Below are positions 34,201 through 47,400 of a DNA stretch of 64,000 bases, piece after piece. Under the pieces are notes generated by a model, which was not told where the DNA came from, did no database searches, and saw only the letters and a program-made list of their open reading frames with translations. How positions within the stretch are numbered: the stretch's first letter is position 1; each line of letters starts with the position of its first letter. Both the position numbers and the translations under genes were made by a program. Location of the stretch: contig BDSL01000012.1 of NCBI GenBank assembly GCA_003116995.1, positions 434,001 to 498,000 of the forward strand. Direction: 5' to 3'. Source of the stretch: Yamagishiella unicocca. Its lineage: Eukaryota; Chlorophyta; Chlorophyceae; Chlamydomonadales; Volvocaceae.

Positions 34201-35213
34201 TGGACAGATGATAAAGATAGGCAAAAACGCAGATATATTCTTTAATTCCTATTCTCTCGGTCTAATTTTGTTTTTGTGTTGGCTTGTCGGTTGCCTCAAC
34301 GGCCCCGGTTGTACCAGTTGTACAATTGTACCGGTTAACGTTAACGGTTATTGCACATATGTGTAAGAAGGCGCCCCTCGTAGGTGCATTGATGCTGAAG
34401 GCATCACCCCTATCACCCCAAGACCAGGCGGCCAGGCAACCACATCAACCGGCAACCAGCAACCGGCCTGTCATGCCCTAGCACCCACATAGTCGATTCA
34501 GGGGCACTATTATTGCTGTTTGCCACACCAGAGCCGCGAATCTGGAGCGCGACAGTTAGGGTGAACTACCTCGAAAGTAACGGACTTTGTCTTAAATAGC
34601 CTGGTAGCTTACAACAGTCAGCGGTACCTGGCTCACAATCAGAGCCGGAGGGATAGGGTGCACATCGGGCCTATTTAGCATAATCGGGCCTATTTAGCCT
34701 ATGCTGCCTTAGCAGGGTGGGTTGCACCTATTGTCTACCTGTGGGGCATGATATGTAACGTGGTGACTCAACAACAATGCTACTTGTGTCATTGGGTCTG
34801 GTTGTTGCGCTGCTGTATACCGGTACTTTTGTTGTAACGGTTACAGTGGGTCCCAGACCAAGAGGTAGAACCATCGGGCACATCGCCTGACACTGTGAAA
34901 GACGGAGGAAACAATGACTGACACGCACCGGAACAAAGGCAAACCACCAGAACACCAAATCGACAGGCCGTAGGCACACAGAGCAGCAGCCAGTACCCCA
35001 GGGGGAATTTGCACTAGAGTATACTGTGTATACTGTGGGATATACCTTGATCGTGTTTAGTGTGTTTTAGTCGACTGCGTTAAATGACATGTTTATTAGT
35101 CACGATGGAGATGTGTTGTCGACTGCGTTTACATCACGCCTAAGGGAAGGTACCTGTCGACGCTCCCACCTGCACAATTGCTTACATCTGCAAAACTGCG
35201 AAAAAGAAAAATT
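34201..35213. other. Intergenic between two tRNA genes
   Basis: About 1 kb of relatively A+T-rich sequence with no coding exon or further cloverleaf found. Confidence 0.5.
35201..35211 (-). terminator. RNA polymerase III terminator of tRNA-Pro
   Basis: On the minus strand this reads TTTTTCTTTTT, two bases past the mature 3' end of the tRNA. Oligo-T just downstream is the usual Pol III stop signal. Confidence 0.7.
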
Positions 35214-35285
35214 GGGGAGTTGCGGGAATTGAACCCACGACCTCTCGCACCCTAAGCGAGAATCATACCACTAGACCAAACTCCC
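35214..35285 (-). tRNA. tRNA-Pro (AGG)
   Basis: The minus strand gives acceptor GGGAGTT paired with AACTCCC and discriminator C. The rest is D arm GGTCTAGTGGTATGATT, anticodon stem CTCGC/GCGAG with loop TTAGGGT (anticodon AGG), and T arm CGTGGGTTCAATTCCCGC. The D-arm and anticodon regions are typical of eukaryotic tRNA-Pro(AGG). No intron. Confidence 0.94.
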
Positions 35286-36262
35286 TCACTCCGTGAGATT
35301 TGAAGGGGTGGATTAGATTATATACAACATGTAGGCTCCAGTAAACGTGACGTACGACCGTGAACGTGACCGTACGACCGTACGACCGTACGTAACGTAG
35401 ATTCCGTATGTGATGTACATTTCGTACGTTAATGCCGTACCTGCCGTACTTTCCCCGCTATGTGGGTTGATAAAGTGTCAATCAACAACAAAAAAAACCG
35501 AATAGCTTGTGCTGGTCGACCAATTGGGGATGTCTGTTGGACGAGGGCGGCCCCCCCAAGCCTTAAATGCAGACCGACGTGCGCAGACAGGGTGAAACAT
35601 ACCATACTTGGGCACAAAAGAAGAAGCAATATACAGCATGCCCGGTAGCCTGCACCGCCCGCTGGCTGACCTGCACCAGTGCATGCAATCAGGCATGAGG
35701 CCGCATGAAGCACAGGCACGAAACACCTCAGCCAAGCACCAGAACACCCATTCCGTCCCTACTTTCAGGCTTTTCACATTAGGCCCAGATGATGGCAATC
35801 CTGCTTACACTGTCCTAAACCAACGGAAGTCGAAAAGCTTCCAGCATTCGGTATGACAAGCCCGATCCTGCCACCACGCCTATCCTTGCGCCTAGATGCA
35901 CATTCCCGCTAGGTGGCCTCTCCTACTGGTAGCATCCAGCACCATAACCACTGTTCCCTATAAAACCTTACTAGTATTATCGTAAATCTCGATCGTCGGC
36001 CACAACCACCTCAGCAGCAGGCTCGTCCCATTCGGCATTGCTGGACCGAAAAAAAACCGATCAGCTGCCGTACTAGGTACTGGCGGGGGATGACAGGCGC
36101 CTTGCACGGCTCCCGACCCTGCGTGCTAGGGAAGAGCATCTAGCCACAGTTCGGTATGCCTTCGTCTCAGTGGTCCATCCACGCGGTCGCTTATTACGTG
36201 TCCATTAACCCAAACAGGCACCCACTCCGACGACTCAAGGCACGGCCGGTGCCTGTGAACTG
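35286..36262. other. Intergenic: 3' flank of the eIF5A-C-like gene
   Basis: Contains a short GTACGACC tandem (35351-35400) and otherwise no recognised feature. A TGTAA (the usual green-algal poly(A) signal) occurs on the minus strand at 35805-35809, but 450 bases past the stop, so its use is uncertain. Confidence 0.45.
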
Positions 36263-36990
36263 TCACGGCCATACCCCCTCAAGCGCCTTGCCCGTGGAGT
36301 CGAGGAACACTTCCACTTCCGTGCCCCCCTCGAAAAGCTCGCGTACCTGTACAGTGGCAGGTACGGCATCCTGGGTGAGCAGGTACGGCACCCTGGGTGA
36401 GCAGGTGCGGTACCCTGGGTGAGCAAGTTCAGCCAAATCAAATCGTCCCCCGCCCGCCCAACACCGCCCCGCCCTTCTGCCGGCCCGTATCTCCAAGCCC
36501 CCATGCAATCATCGACAGCCTCCCCTACCTTCGCAACGAGCGCTGCATCGCTATTTGCCTGCTCAACGTCCACAGTGACACCGTCTGCTGTCATACAGCT
36601 GATTACTTTGTCACTCATATCATACACCTGGTATCGCTGACGCTGTGACGAGGGAGATTCGGCGCCGGTCGCGCCGTCGGCTTGGCCCGTCAATTTTGTG
36701 TGCCACTTCAAGTAAGTCTTCTTTTGGCTTGTCGTGAATACGGTGAAGGGCATTTTAAGCGCGTCGTCGATCAATGCTAGTGCCGGATCCCTAGCATCCG
36801 CATCCGGCAGGTCAGCGTGGGCCGCGAAGTGCGCTTGTATCGCACAAAAGAGGTGCGATTGCTCGCGTTCGGTAAATCTATACCCTTGATTTTTGAAGAG
36901 AAATTTTCGAAGTTTGTCGATCTCTTTGGGCGTTTTCGTGTCGCGCGGGCGCTGAGCATCGGTGTGAAATTGCTGTACGCGGTCTTCCAT
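36263..36990 (-). CDS. Small protein with eIF5A C-terminal-like domain
   Basis: Two exons join in phase 0: 36990-36529 and 36346-36263 (TGA), giving 181 residues from the ATG at 36990. An upstream exon cannot be excluded because the frame stays open ahead of the ATG. Residues about 1-105 are charged and helical-looking, with no family recognised. From residue about 121 the sequence reads YQVYDMSDKVIS, MTADGVTVDV, then LFEGGTEVEVFLDST. This parallels the eIF5A C-terminal OB fold (YQLIDIS, GxTKDDL, GKxLxVxVxSxxGE) in order and spacing. The N-terminal KOW domain with the hypusine lysine loop is absent, so it is not a canonical eIF5A. The exon boundary falls inside the domain and both halves contribute. 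The role is unknown. Confidence 0.55.
36357..36426 (+). repeat. Tandem repeat, ~22 bp unit
   Basis: Three copies of GGTACGGCACCCTGGGTGAG followed by CA lie in the intron of the eIF5A-C-like gene. Confidence 0.8.
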
Positions 36991-37527
36991 GGACGTCCAG
37001 CCACTGCACACTGTGAGCTTCGCTAGCACAGCGTGAAGGCAGTAATGAGAAGGCAAAAGACAACCTGCTCCTGCGGTTTGCCGTATTTGGCATTGGTTTC
37101 CCTGGTCCCTATACCAACGGTGTTTCGCCAGATCAACGAAGGTAGCAACAGTACAAGCGTTCCAGCCATCAGTCACAAGCTGTCCTCCAATCCACATAAA
37201 CCCCGCCGCAGAACCCCTCCCGCGCCACGCCGCGCCCCATACATTCGATGTCCGACCCAGCCCACATAGCAACAGGTGGGTCCGAATTTGACCACGTGGT
37301 CGACGCGGGCGGACTTACAATGTCCGCATGCGTCTTCCCCTGCCGCCGCCATCCTCGCATTCGCCACGGAAAACCTTTACCAACCCCGCTGGCTGAACAC
37401 GCCCTGCGTATAAATGCCCTGTGAATTGGTCCGGGCTGACCAGCAACCCTACCAAACTGTATCGCTGTCGCTGCTGCTAGACGCACCCGGAGCGCTGACC
37501 TTATGGACGCAAACGCATCAAAAGGTC
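36991..37527. other. Intergenic: 5' flank of the eIF5A-C-like gene and 3' flank of the F-box-like gene
   Basis: Holds a minus-strand TGTAA at 37315-37319. Open frames here are not supported as exons, though one frame continues upstream of the ATG at 36990. Confidence 0.4.
37315..37319 (-). promoter_or_regulatory. Candidate poly(A) signal TGTAA
   Basis: TGTAA, the usual chlorophycean polyadenylation signal, lies about 210 bases past the stop of the F-box-like gene on its strand. This pentamer can occur by chance. Confidence 0.35.
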
Positions 37528-40458
37528 TTAACCACTGCGCCGCGCTGCCTGCAGGCATGTGCTCCCCTGGCCGCCTCCAAAGCCGCATCGGAGGACGCGA
37601 ACGACGCGCACTGATGGCGATGTAGCCCGGTCCCTCTCACTGTTCGCTTCTCCGGACTCAGACTCAGGCTCGATGGGCTCGGCTGCTTCCGGTAGCTCCA
37701 GGTTCGCATCACACAGCCAGCCTGCCGCCACCAGGGCCACCCGCGCGTCAGCTCCCGGCTGCGGCGCCCCCTCCCAGCGGAGGGGCGCCAGCGCCAGCGG
37801 GCCGTCCGCCAGCGCCAGCGGGCAGGCGCGCAGGTGCAGGCGCGGCAGGCGCAGCCGCGGTAGCGCGCACAACAGCCCGTCAAGCAGCTGACGTGCGAAC
37901 GTGCTGCCGTACGGGTGGCCAGGGGCCCCTCCCAGGACCGTCAACTGCTGCAGGCCGGGCATGCGCTGCAGCAGCGCGGGCAGGCCGCGGCGAAGGGCCT
38001 CCAGACTCTGCGCGCATAGCGAGGCTGAGTCATCCGGGAAGGTGATCCCCCCGGCGCCGGGCCGGAGCCCGGGGCCGCAGCTGCAGCCGCAACCGTAGCT
38101 GCAGCCGCAATGCCGGTGTGAGCAATGGGCGTCCGCTGCCCTGCCGCCGCCTTCGCCTAAACCCAAGCCGTGCCCGCCTCGCCATGGCGGGGTTGATGGC
38201 GACGGCGACCCGTGGGTCCCGCACCATGGCGCCGCCGGCGCCACCGGTGCATACTGCTCCGGACCCAGAAAGCACACGAGCTCCGTCAGGCGCCGCAACG
38301 GCTCCAGTTCTGCCGCTGGTGGGGTGCGGCTACTGCCAGATGCCACGCTGGTGCTACTGCGGACGGCCCAGCCGGTGCTACAGCCGATCGGCAGCATCAC
38401 GGCATGCACCTCCAGGTGCCTCAGTCGCGGCAGCAGCCGCAAGGCCGCAAGGCAGGCTTCTGTTTCGGAGCGCGCAGCGTCGCCATTCCTCGGCGCCCCG
38501 CCACCCTCCTCGACGGCCCCCCAGTCCCTGCTGCGCCTGCCGCTGCCGCTGCCGCTGCCGCCGCTGCCGCTGCCGCTGTTGCTGCCCCAGCGCCAGCGCC
38601 CCTGCAGGCTCAGGCAGCGCAGGTTGGGGAACAGCGCTCCCAGCGCCCCCGCCAGCTCCAGCGTGAACGGCGCGCAGCTCAGGCTCGCCAGCAGCCTGGA
38701 CGCCTGCTCGTGCGCCGCCAAGTGCCCCAGCTTGGCGGCATGGGACGGCCGGCGGGAGGCGTCCGCACCGCCGCCGCCGCCAGAGCTGAGTCGTCCGTCC
38801 TGGAACGCGCGCGCTCCGCCGCCTCCGGCTCCGCCGGGCTGCTGCGGCTGCGACTGAGGCTGCTGCGCCCTCAGCTGCCCCCACAGCTCCCCCCTCAGCC
38901 CCCTGCTGACCTCTGCCTCCACCAGCTGCTCGCGGCGGCGGAGCAGCTCGCCGCTCCCGCGAACGTGCAGCTCCAGCCGGGTCACGTGAGGCAGCGGCTG
39001 CGACTGCTGCTGCTGTGGAAGTGTTGGCTGAGGCAGCGGCTGCGACTGCTGCTGAGGCAGTGATGGCTGCGGCAGCGGCTGCTGCTGTGGCAGTGATGGT
39101 TGAAGTCCCGGCTGCTGCTGCTGCGGTGGCGGCAGCGGTGGGCCCGCCAGCTGCTCCGCCTGCTCCAGCAGCGGCAACCAGAGGTCCTGCAGGTTGGCGG
39201 CGGTGAGGTCCACCTGCGTGGTCCGGCGTGTGCGGCAGGTTAACCGTGAACGGACGAGTGATCATCATTGCTTTAACGCGCACATCCAGCCGCCACAAGA
39301 GACACGGCGCGCCTTTGGAAGAACAACGCAATTGCATCAGTACGAGCGAGTGATCGGCTGTGTTGCCGTGGATCCGGATCTGGGCTGCGAGAGCGTTGCG
39401 GGGCCATACATGCCGTACGGTACCTGCAGGTCGATGGACAGGGTCAGGCCCTGGCCGCGTGGCTGGCCACCGCCGCCGCTTGCGGCGCAGCTGCCGGGCC
39501 CGGCCGCGCAGCTGCCAGGCCCGGTACCGCCGCTGCTAGGCTGCATGCAGCGCCGTGCAGCCCCTACGAAGCTCGCCAGCTTTGCCGCCCAGCGCGGGTA
39601 GCCCGGCTCCGAGCCGTCGCCGGCACCGCAGCTGCCGCACCTGCCCCTGCCGCACCTGCCCCTGCCGCAGGGACATTCCTCACAGCACGGCCCTGAACCC
39701 CTCCCCCTCGTGTCTACCGCGATGCAGCCTCCGCCGGCCAACGCCGGCGACGCAGCAGCTCCCATCTCCTGAACGGCCTCAGCGCTAGCAGAAGCGCAGC
39801 TGGCACCGCTGTCCCTTGCTCCCAGCGCACCAGACTGCCGGGCACCTGTCGCCGCCGCCGCTGGCAGCCCCACTCGGATACACCGCAGCTCCAGCCGCCC
39901 GCCCGGCGGCTGGAAGTGTGAGTCCACGAAGCGGCGACCCTGCCGGCACGAGGCGCGCAGCCGTAAGGCGCCCTCCAAGCCCAGCTGGGAGGCGAGGCGT
40001 GCGGCCGCCGGGTGGTCCAGCTGCTGGCACACGGCGTCTAACAGGGAGGCCGGAGGAAGAGGGGGCGCGGCGGGTAGCGCGGAGGGGGAGGGGGCAGGCG
40101 GCTGGGTCGAGGAGGGCTGCGGCTGCTGCGGTTGCAGCTGCGACTGCTGGCGAGGCGGGGAGGGCCGCAGCGGGGTCGGCCGCAGCAGCACGGGCTCCGA
40201 GCCAGAGCGGCAGATGCACGAGAGGTGATGGGGCGTGCTGTCTGCAATCCTGGCGTTGGGAACGTCCGAGTCGACGTAACCAGCGCTTGTGGCCGTCGTG
40301 CCCATTCGGCATAGACAAGCCGGCGCTGGCAAGTCGCAGGGATCAACCTGGGAGGCCTTCAGCGCCGTAGAGCCTGCTCCGCTGCGGCCAGGGCACTGCA
40401 GCGGCTGACCCGTGGGTCTGCAGTGGTCCACGCTGTCGCGGCTGCTCGGCGCCGCCAT
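37528..40458 (-). CDS. F-box/leucine-rich-like protein
   Basis: Two exons: 40458-39424 and 39213-37528, joined in phase 0 across a 210-base GT-AG intron (LSIDLQ then VDLTAANLQDLW), giving 906 residues. Without splicing the first frame stops at 39337. An F-box-like segment is suggested at about residues 140-185 (ASLLDAVCQQL ... LRASCRQGRRFVDSHF), in the style of algal F-box proteins. The second exon has leucine-rich stretches (LRLLPRLRHLEVHAVML, LPRLRLPRLHLRACPLAL) that could be degenerate LRRs. Gln/Pro and Gly/Ser low-complexity runs separate them. A Cys/Gly-rich patch (about 39620-39690, CGRGRCGRGRCG) is unusual. F-box proteins select substrates for SCF ubiquitin ligases; that role is inferred from weak similarity only. 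Confidence 0.62.
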
Positions 40459-41425
40459 CTTTAAGCTAGGCAGCTCTTAGCGACTGCCACCCTTGTGCCT
40501 AATGGACAGACAAGCTGGCCCTGCACGGCCGAGGCCCTTATCGTCCGCTGCGAAGTGGGTCAGCCCTACTCCCTTAAGCCAAAGCACGAGCAACCGGCTG
40601 GCTAATGTACGCGACGGATATCAGTTACAATAAAGGCAATGAATCCTGGCGAGCGAGCTGAGCAGCGTGCTTACAACGTGGTCCCTCATCTTTGAAAGTA
40701 GTGCGCTCAAATGCACATGACACGTTCCATGGCTGCTCCGCGCTCCATGACCCAGACTAATTTTGATAGGACATACAAATAATAGATCCTTAGTATACTT
40801 CTTCGACACAGCATCCACATCGGAGTCGGCCAGTATGCTGGTGCGTTGGAGGAGACTCGGAATTGGCGAGCCTCCAGCTGGAGCAGCCCCGTTGCGCCCC
40901 TCCGACCTCCGACCATGCATCATGAGGACCTACCGTGCATCTGCCCCTACTACAATCTTCAACTTGTTGGCTGCAACAGCTGATGCTCTTCCAGGAAATT
41001 TTCCTGCACCAGCCTGCGCCAGATCCGCCCTTTCGTGGCCGTCTTGTCAAATCCCGGAGCCGTGCTGCTTGCGACTGAACCCATACAGCGCTGTCCTGCT
41101 GATAAGCGTCATTTTGGACAAATAGGAAGCGCCGCGATCCTGGTCCCAGTCGTGGCCTAAGAACTGTCTGCGACTGCAAACGCTCGCAGTGTAGGCAGCC
41201 AGCATGCATGGCTCCTTGACGTCCATCGTCGCGCCCAAATGCCCCGGTCCGAATCACCGCCCAGTCCATCTGCAGCCACGAGGCAGCCGCAGCCGCCCCA
41301 GCGTCACTACTGGTGGGTTATATTCACTTTGGCATGGCCGACATTGTCACGGCTTTATTGCGTATCGATGTTCTGCTGCCTCCCTCTGCGGGTTCTGCTG
41401 CAATTGAGCCCTGCTGCGGCAGCAG
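40459..41425. other. Intergenic: 5' flank of the F-box-like gene and 3' flank of the pentaspan gene
   Basis: About 970 bases in which no exon was found. Minus-strand TGTAA occurs at 40625-40629, about 800 bases past the pentaspan stop. Confidence 0.45.
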
Positions 41426-44400
41426 CTACTTGGTCGTCATTGATGGCGCGTCGGGGGCGGAGTAAGCGCCCTGGGCCTTACCGTCCAAGGCCGCCGCAGC
41501 GGCGACGCCACCTGTCGAAAATAAGTCATCAGGGCGAGTGGGGGGCTTCAGCGAGGGCGCCTCGGTTTTGCTGGGCCCTCCATCCCATTAGCACTGGATG
41601 CGCATATGGAAGGGGCCTTGGGGTATGCCGTACCGCCTAAACCTATTAAACCCAGCGACGCGTGCGCCCGCCCCCTACCACCCGTCCTACCATCCGCCCT
41701 ACCGAACGTCAGTCCTAAACGGGTTTTTTTTCTTTTAAACACAGACATTCCTTGCAACAACCAGCCAGCCCACTCACCCTCCGCCGTCATGAAGCCACTC
41801 GGCATCATGGTCCCCGGGTCGACCGCCCCCTGCACGGGTTCGCCGATGACGGGATGCGCCATGTCTTGCTGCTGCAGCTCATGCAGCTTTTTGGCCTCCT
41901 TGGAGAACTGCACATCGGGGTGGGCAGGGGTTTAGGGTTTTACCCCGACATCCGTGAGCCCGGGGACACGTAGCCGTGCCCGCGAGCCTTGCAACCAGTT
42001 CTGAGAATGACGCCCTGAACGCAGCTTCTCCCTACGAATGCAACTTCTCCCTACACTCGATGTCACGTGCATCCGCAGCCTCACCTTCTCACACCACAAC
42101 CCGCCTTCTTTGGCTTTAATGAAAAACATCCCTTTCGGGGTCTGACAAGTAACCGGTCATATTATCAACATATCTACCCAAACGCATGGCTACACGTCGT
42201 GGCCGTTGCCACGTGTACCCCCCTGCCTGCCCCACGTTCCCCGCCACCTCTATCAGGACCGACTCACCAGGTCCTCTTCCTTCTCCGAGCCCGCCGTGTA
42301 ATTCCTAGCCGGCTTGTAGCAGACGCACGAGCAGCACGAGCAGCAGCCCTGCCGCCGCTGCGCCACCATGTCCATCCGCGCCAGCAGGTATATGGACGCC
42401 ACAAGCGCGCCGAAGGTCAGCGTGGCTGGTGAGAGAAAGGGGGTTTCGAGGAAGACCCGTGGATGCGAGAAAAAACCGTTTAGAAAGGGGGGGTTGGCGA
42501 AAATACCCGGTTACACGAGAAGAAGCAACGAAAGCCGAGAAGGGGGGTGGGGCGGGGAGAAGGCAGCTGTGGGATGCGCATAAGCGCTCACACCAGAGAG
42601 GGTGGGTTCCTGCCACAGACGTGGTACGGACGGCGATGCGCACCGCATGGATATTGAAACTAGGGGCCCCTGCTGCCAGGCGGCTATCAAGTAGCACGTG
42701 GGAGCGATCAAGGACTAGGGGGGTAGTGGGCACCGGCCACCCTCATCGCTGCGCGCTGAACCCACCGGGTTTCACCTACCCATGGCAGTCATGGCGCACC
42801 ACTCGTGGTATGCAAAGGTCCCACCATCGCAACATGCCATGTTCTTTGCGTCTACGTAAAGCGGGTTGACCACCTCGTACTTTAACTGCGGGTGCGGGCG
42901 TAGGGCGGCGGGCAGATGGTGGGTGCGATGCAAGGAGAGTAGTAAGGGGGAATTCCGAACGGGATGAGCCGTGCATAGGTCAGTGGTCGTGTGGATTTCC
43001 TGGGAGGAGAAGTGGCCACTGGGAGGTAATTTCGGCGGCAAGCAGACCGAGGAGACAAGGGCGATGGCAATCATTCTGCCCAAAGGAAATAACGCTAGGC
43101 AACGCAGTAGACACCTGTCCCATTGACCGCATCAGAGTCGACAAGGCGGTATGGTGCATGCTCTGCTTGTGCCTTCCGCCCTCAGACCTCGTCTTGCCCG
43201 CCCGCGTCCTCACCAGCAGCAGTATGTCCTCAAACAACCCGATGAGCAGAGCACACAAGGCTCTGATGGCGTCGAAGGACGCTTTCGTCTGCGACGTAGG
43301 CGAAAAAATGCATGTTCGAGTAATCAGTGGCGGCTCGAGGTGTGGGTAGCGTACAGTGGTTACGGCGCCGTGTGGCATCGGAGTGCCAGAACCCAGCCGA
43401 CCGCATGACAGCCCCATGCAGGCATCATTGCTAATAAACGTACACCCAGCTGGCATCGACATGCCCTAGGGGGTTGGAACGGATTGCAGGACGGGTGCTT
43501 CTCCCACGCGAGCCTGTGTGGGATGCTGCAGGGTGTCAGTCCCAAGCATCTCACCGCGCCCCTGATCGGGTAGCCGTTTTCAATGCTGGTCACCAGCACG
43601 TCATCCAGGGAGCGGAGCTTCGCCCTGATGTCCGTCACGTTGAAAGACAGGGCGGTCTGTTGGGGAGGTGGAAGCGGGGAGGCCGTCAGGCTGGGGTGGC
43701 TGGCAGCCGAAAGAGGGGCAGGCCGTGCAGTGCTCCTCTCACCTCCCAGGCACAAGCTGGCTCGCGTGGCCGGGTGGATGCGGTCAATAAGCTAGAGGAT
43801 TCTAGGACTAGGGCGCTGGGATGGGTCGTGCCGCATCGACAAGAGGCAGGCAAAGCAAGCTCGATACGTGAGTCCCCCGAAGCACTTGCAGTCAGCCACA
43901 CTCCCATTCCCCCCCGCAGCTGCCCGCGCCCTCCAGACCTGCAGCATCAAGTCCTTCTCATACGGAATCCGGTACAGGTAGAACGACAGCACGATGGACA
44001 ACTGAGGGTAGTTCGATTCCTGCGTGCGGCGTCGGGGCCCACTGAAGCTTATGGCGGCCAAGCACTCGGGAGGAGGGGAAGCGCGTCACTCCAGGAGAGG
44101 CCCCAGCTCAAGGGGCCCGCACCAAGACGGCCAGGCAGAAGACATATGAGCGTCGATTTGCATCACATAGACAGCGCACTCGGGACAGGGGCGGTGGTCC
44201 AGGGTTCGAGTCGTAGCATGTGCGCGTCCACCCCTCCCATACACCCTAAACCACTCTCTCCGCCTGCGCGCGGCACGACCCCACCATCCGCCGCTCCCGC
44301 CACGGGTTTCCCTCTCACACCTCTCCCCCCCGGCCCGCCCTACGCACCTGCACAAAGTGCCGCAGCGTGACGTACTCTATGTTGTCGCAGGCGTCCCCCA

Positions 44401-47400
44401 GGGCCGCCATGCCGAAGGCTGTAGCCGACGACACCGCCTGGAGTGAAGTGGGGTTCGTATCAATCGCAGCGGGCCTTGCTCGAGTGTTTGTGCGCGGGGT
44501 GCGAGGCAGGCGTGTAGCTTTCCTGGGTGTCCAAACAGATCCTTGCGGCACTGCCGCAGCTCGGTACAGCATACCCGCGCGTCAGGCCCGGCAGTGCTCT
44601 GGTGGTTCCATCCGTCTGTGCCCTGGGAGCCATGATTTCGCCCAGCAGCATCAGCGGCCACCCAGTGGCAACAGTTGGCAACCAGCTAACCAAGCCTCCT
44701 TACAGGGCTCACCTGGTTAATGGTGATGTACACTAGCAGCATCAAGCTGAATGTGACCAGACCGGCGACCCAATTACGCCAAACGGACAGTGCCAGCAGC
44801 AGTAGCAGCAGGGCTCCTAGCGCCCAGCAAGACATGAGCACCTGAAGAGCAAGGGGGAAGACCGGTGACCAATGAGGGAGAGCACGACGGTTGGCAATAC
44901 CCATCGCACGATAAGTCTGCCATCCTTCGTGGATGCCACTCACCGGGTACCCGATTTCGATGGCTTGTTCGGTGTTATCCTGCTTGCTTCCGACGAATTC
45001 ATTGCCAGGATCGATGATGTCGTCCTGAGGGTTTGAACACCGCCGCGAAGTGGTCGGGACGGAAAACGGAACAGCTTTGAATTTACTGTTTGCTGGCAAG
45101 CCAGCATTCGACAATGCTGCTGACAGGTGCCATATCTGAAGCTTGAACAACTGACGTCGTGGAGGATATTTGCCGCCAGCACTAGGAATGTGAACTCACC
45201 CCTCGGAGTTTCACTGCTGCTTGGGATCAAGTCTTCTACACCGCCACCACCCCTTCGTCCACCACGGTCCACCACGCACTACCGATGTACGGGTGAGCTA
45301 TCCAACCCTGAACATCTGCCTCACTTGGGTCAACAGCCTTCGAGTTCCGTCAAGCAACGAAGTTTGACCCATTTACAGCGCCGGGTGAACCCCCGATAAC
45401 ACATTCCGACCTGTATTTTGTTGATTGCGGAATCTAGCGACTCTCCTACATCTCCTATGGACTCCAGCACGTCCATGGTCACCTCCTTCACCTGGGGAAC
45501 AGGGCAGCATAGGGCCACATTGGGATGGAGGGTTGAAGGCTGGTAGCCGTACTTGGTGCCGCACCACATCGATAAAAGCGACCAAGAGCAAACCTAGAAA
45601 GGGGCATGGGAGCCACAGGCAAGTCATCAGAGCCCCAGAAGGAGAAGCAACTGGTCGGTATCGCTACAAGCGTGTCTCGCGTACCCTGTCGTGGAAGCCT
45701 TCCAAGGCATCCGTTATCGTGTCTTGGATGCTCGAAACGTTAGGGAACTGCACAAGGCGAGGACAACGGGACGGAAAGAAGGCGGACGATCAAGACCGGG
45801 CACCAGTGTGTGATGTCGATGGCCGGAAGGGCAGCGAGCGGTGCTGTGTGACGCCCACCGAGCGAGCAACGGCGAACCGTAAACGGAGAGGCCGGAGATG
45901 CAAGCGTGCGAAGCCCCCACCACCCACTGCAAGTAGCGCGTCGTGCATCTTGAGGGTTTACTGAGGACAGGAGGCAAGCGAGGAGTGTCCCGTTGCGTGG
46001 ACGATATCCGGATGCCGCATGGAGCGGGTATGCCGCATGACACCAAGAATGACCCGCGTCGCCTACCTGAGAAAGTAGCGACGAGTAGGTGCCGAGCCCC
46101 TTGTCGTACCCTATAACCGCCGTGGAGGTCAGGTCGTCGAGCTTGGAGTAGGCGGAGGGGAGGGCGGCCGTGAGGGTCGCGCCGAAAGCCTCAACACTCG
46201 CTACATCGGACAGGAGCACGTTCGCGGTAGACTCCAGGGAGGACGCGTCCGCCAGGGGCAGAGAAAAGTTTGTCGCTGCAGCGCTCACGGTGGGGCTGGC
46301 GATCGTGGACACGCGTCTCAGCTCCGCCAGGTTGTCAACAGTGGGCTGCTGCTTGTATTTGGTTAGGGCGGCTGAGACGGAGGTAGAGGGTTCCGAGAGG
46401 CTGCGAACGGCTTGGCGCTGCGTGGCCTCGACTTGGGCGGCTGCGGGAGCGGGGTTGGGCCCGTCCTTGGCGGTCTTCAGCGCGGCACTTGCCGCCGCGG
46501 ACAGGTTGGCTGTGGTGGAGCTCAACTGGGAGACGATGGTGCTGCAGTTCAGCGCCGCCTGTGTGTTTGGCGACGGAGCGGAGGTGGCAAGGGAACAGGT
46601 TGAGTGTTTCGCTGGGCAGCTAGGAAACGGACAGCAAGTGAAGTGCAAGGCCCGGGGGGGCTCATCAAAACTCATCAAGGTTGCCGCAGCCGGCGTGTAG
46701 GGCAGGAGAGGACCGGATGCCATTGTATACTGCTGGGCATTGTATACTGGCATTGTATACTGCCTGTCCTGCAGGGAACCGCAAAGCCCGAACGTGCCAG
46801 CCACGAGACCCCTCTCACCTCTACAAACGATGCGGCAGCGGTCTTGCTGCTGCTTGTTCCGTCGAGCACGTAGAACTCGTCCAGGGAGGAGAGCGTGTAG
46901 TTGCTCAGTGCCAGGATCTGGCCAAGGGCGAGTACGAGGCACAGCTCAGCGGGCCGAACATACATCAATCAGAGGCGCGGGTGGCGCGAACCTCCGCGAG
47001 CACGTCGATAACAAGAAGCGTGGTGCTGTCAGAAATGAATGGCAAACGCATGCAGCTCCTTCAGGGAGCTCCTGCAGTAGTTTGTGGGTTGCCGCTCCAT
47101 GCTGGTGCGGGTGGGCAAACATCCGCTCGACTATCGCAAGAAACCGAACACAAGCTCGGGGGCACTCACCCCGATCCAGCTTCCATTGCCGAGCTTCACA
47201 GTCAAATTCCCGATGTCCATTACCTCCTCGCTGATGTTGTGAAGTTGGATGATGAGTGACTGGAGGGGGTAGGCGCGTGCCAGACACGAGCAAGGTCATA
47301 GATGAACAACTACCGGATCCTACGACGAAAACCGCGATTTCCCCTCATTACGCGATTTCCCCTCGTTACAGTTTCGATTGCCGGGACGCAGCTCGACCGC

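Noticed and set aside
38118..39063. + strand frames of 177-283 codons opposite the F-box-like gene.
   Set aside because: They are antisense shadows with no splice-site or domain support.
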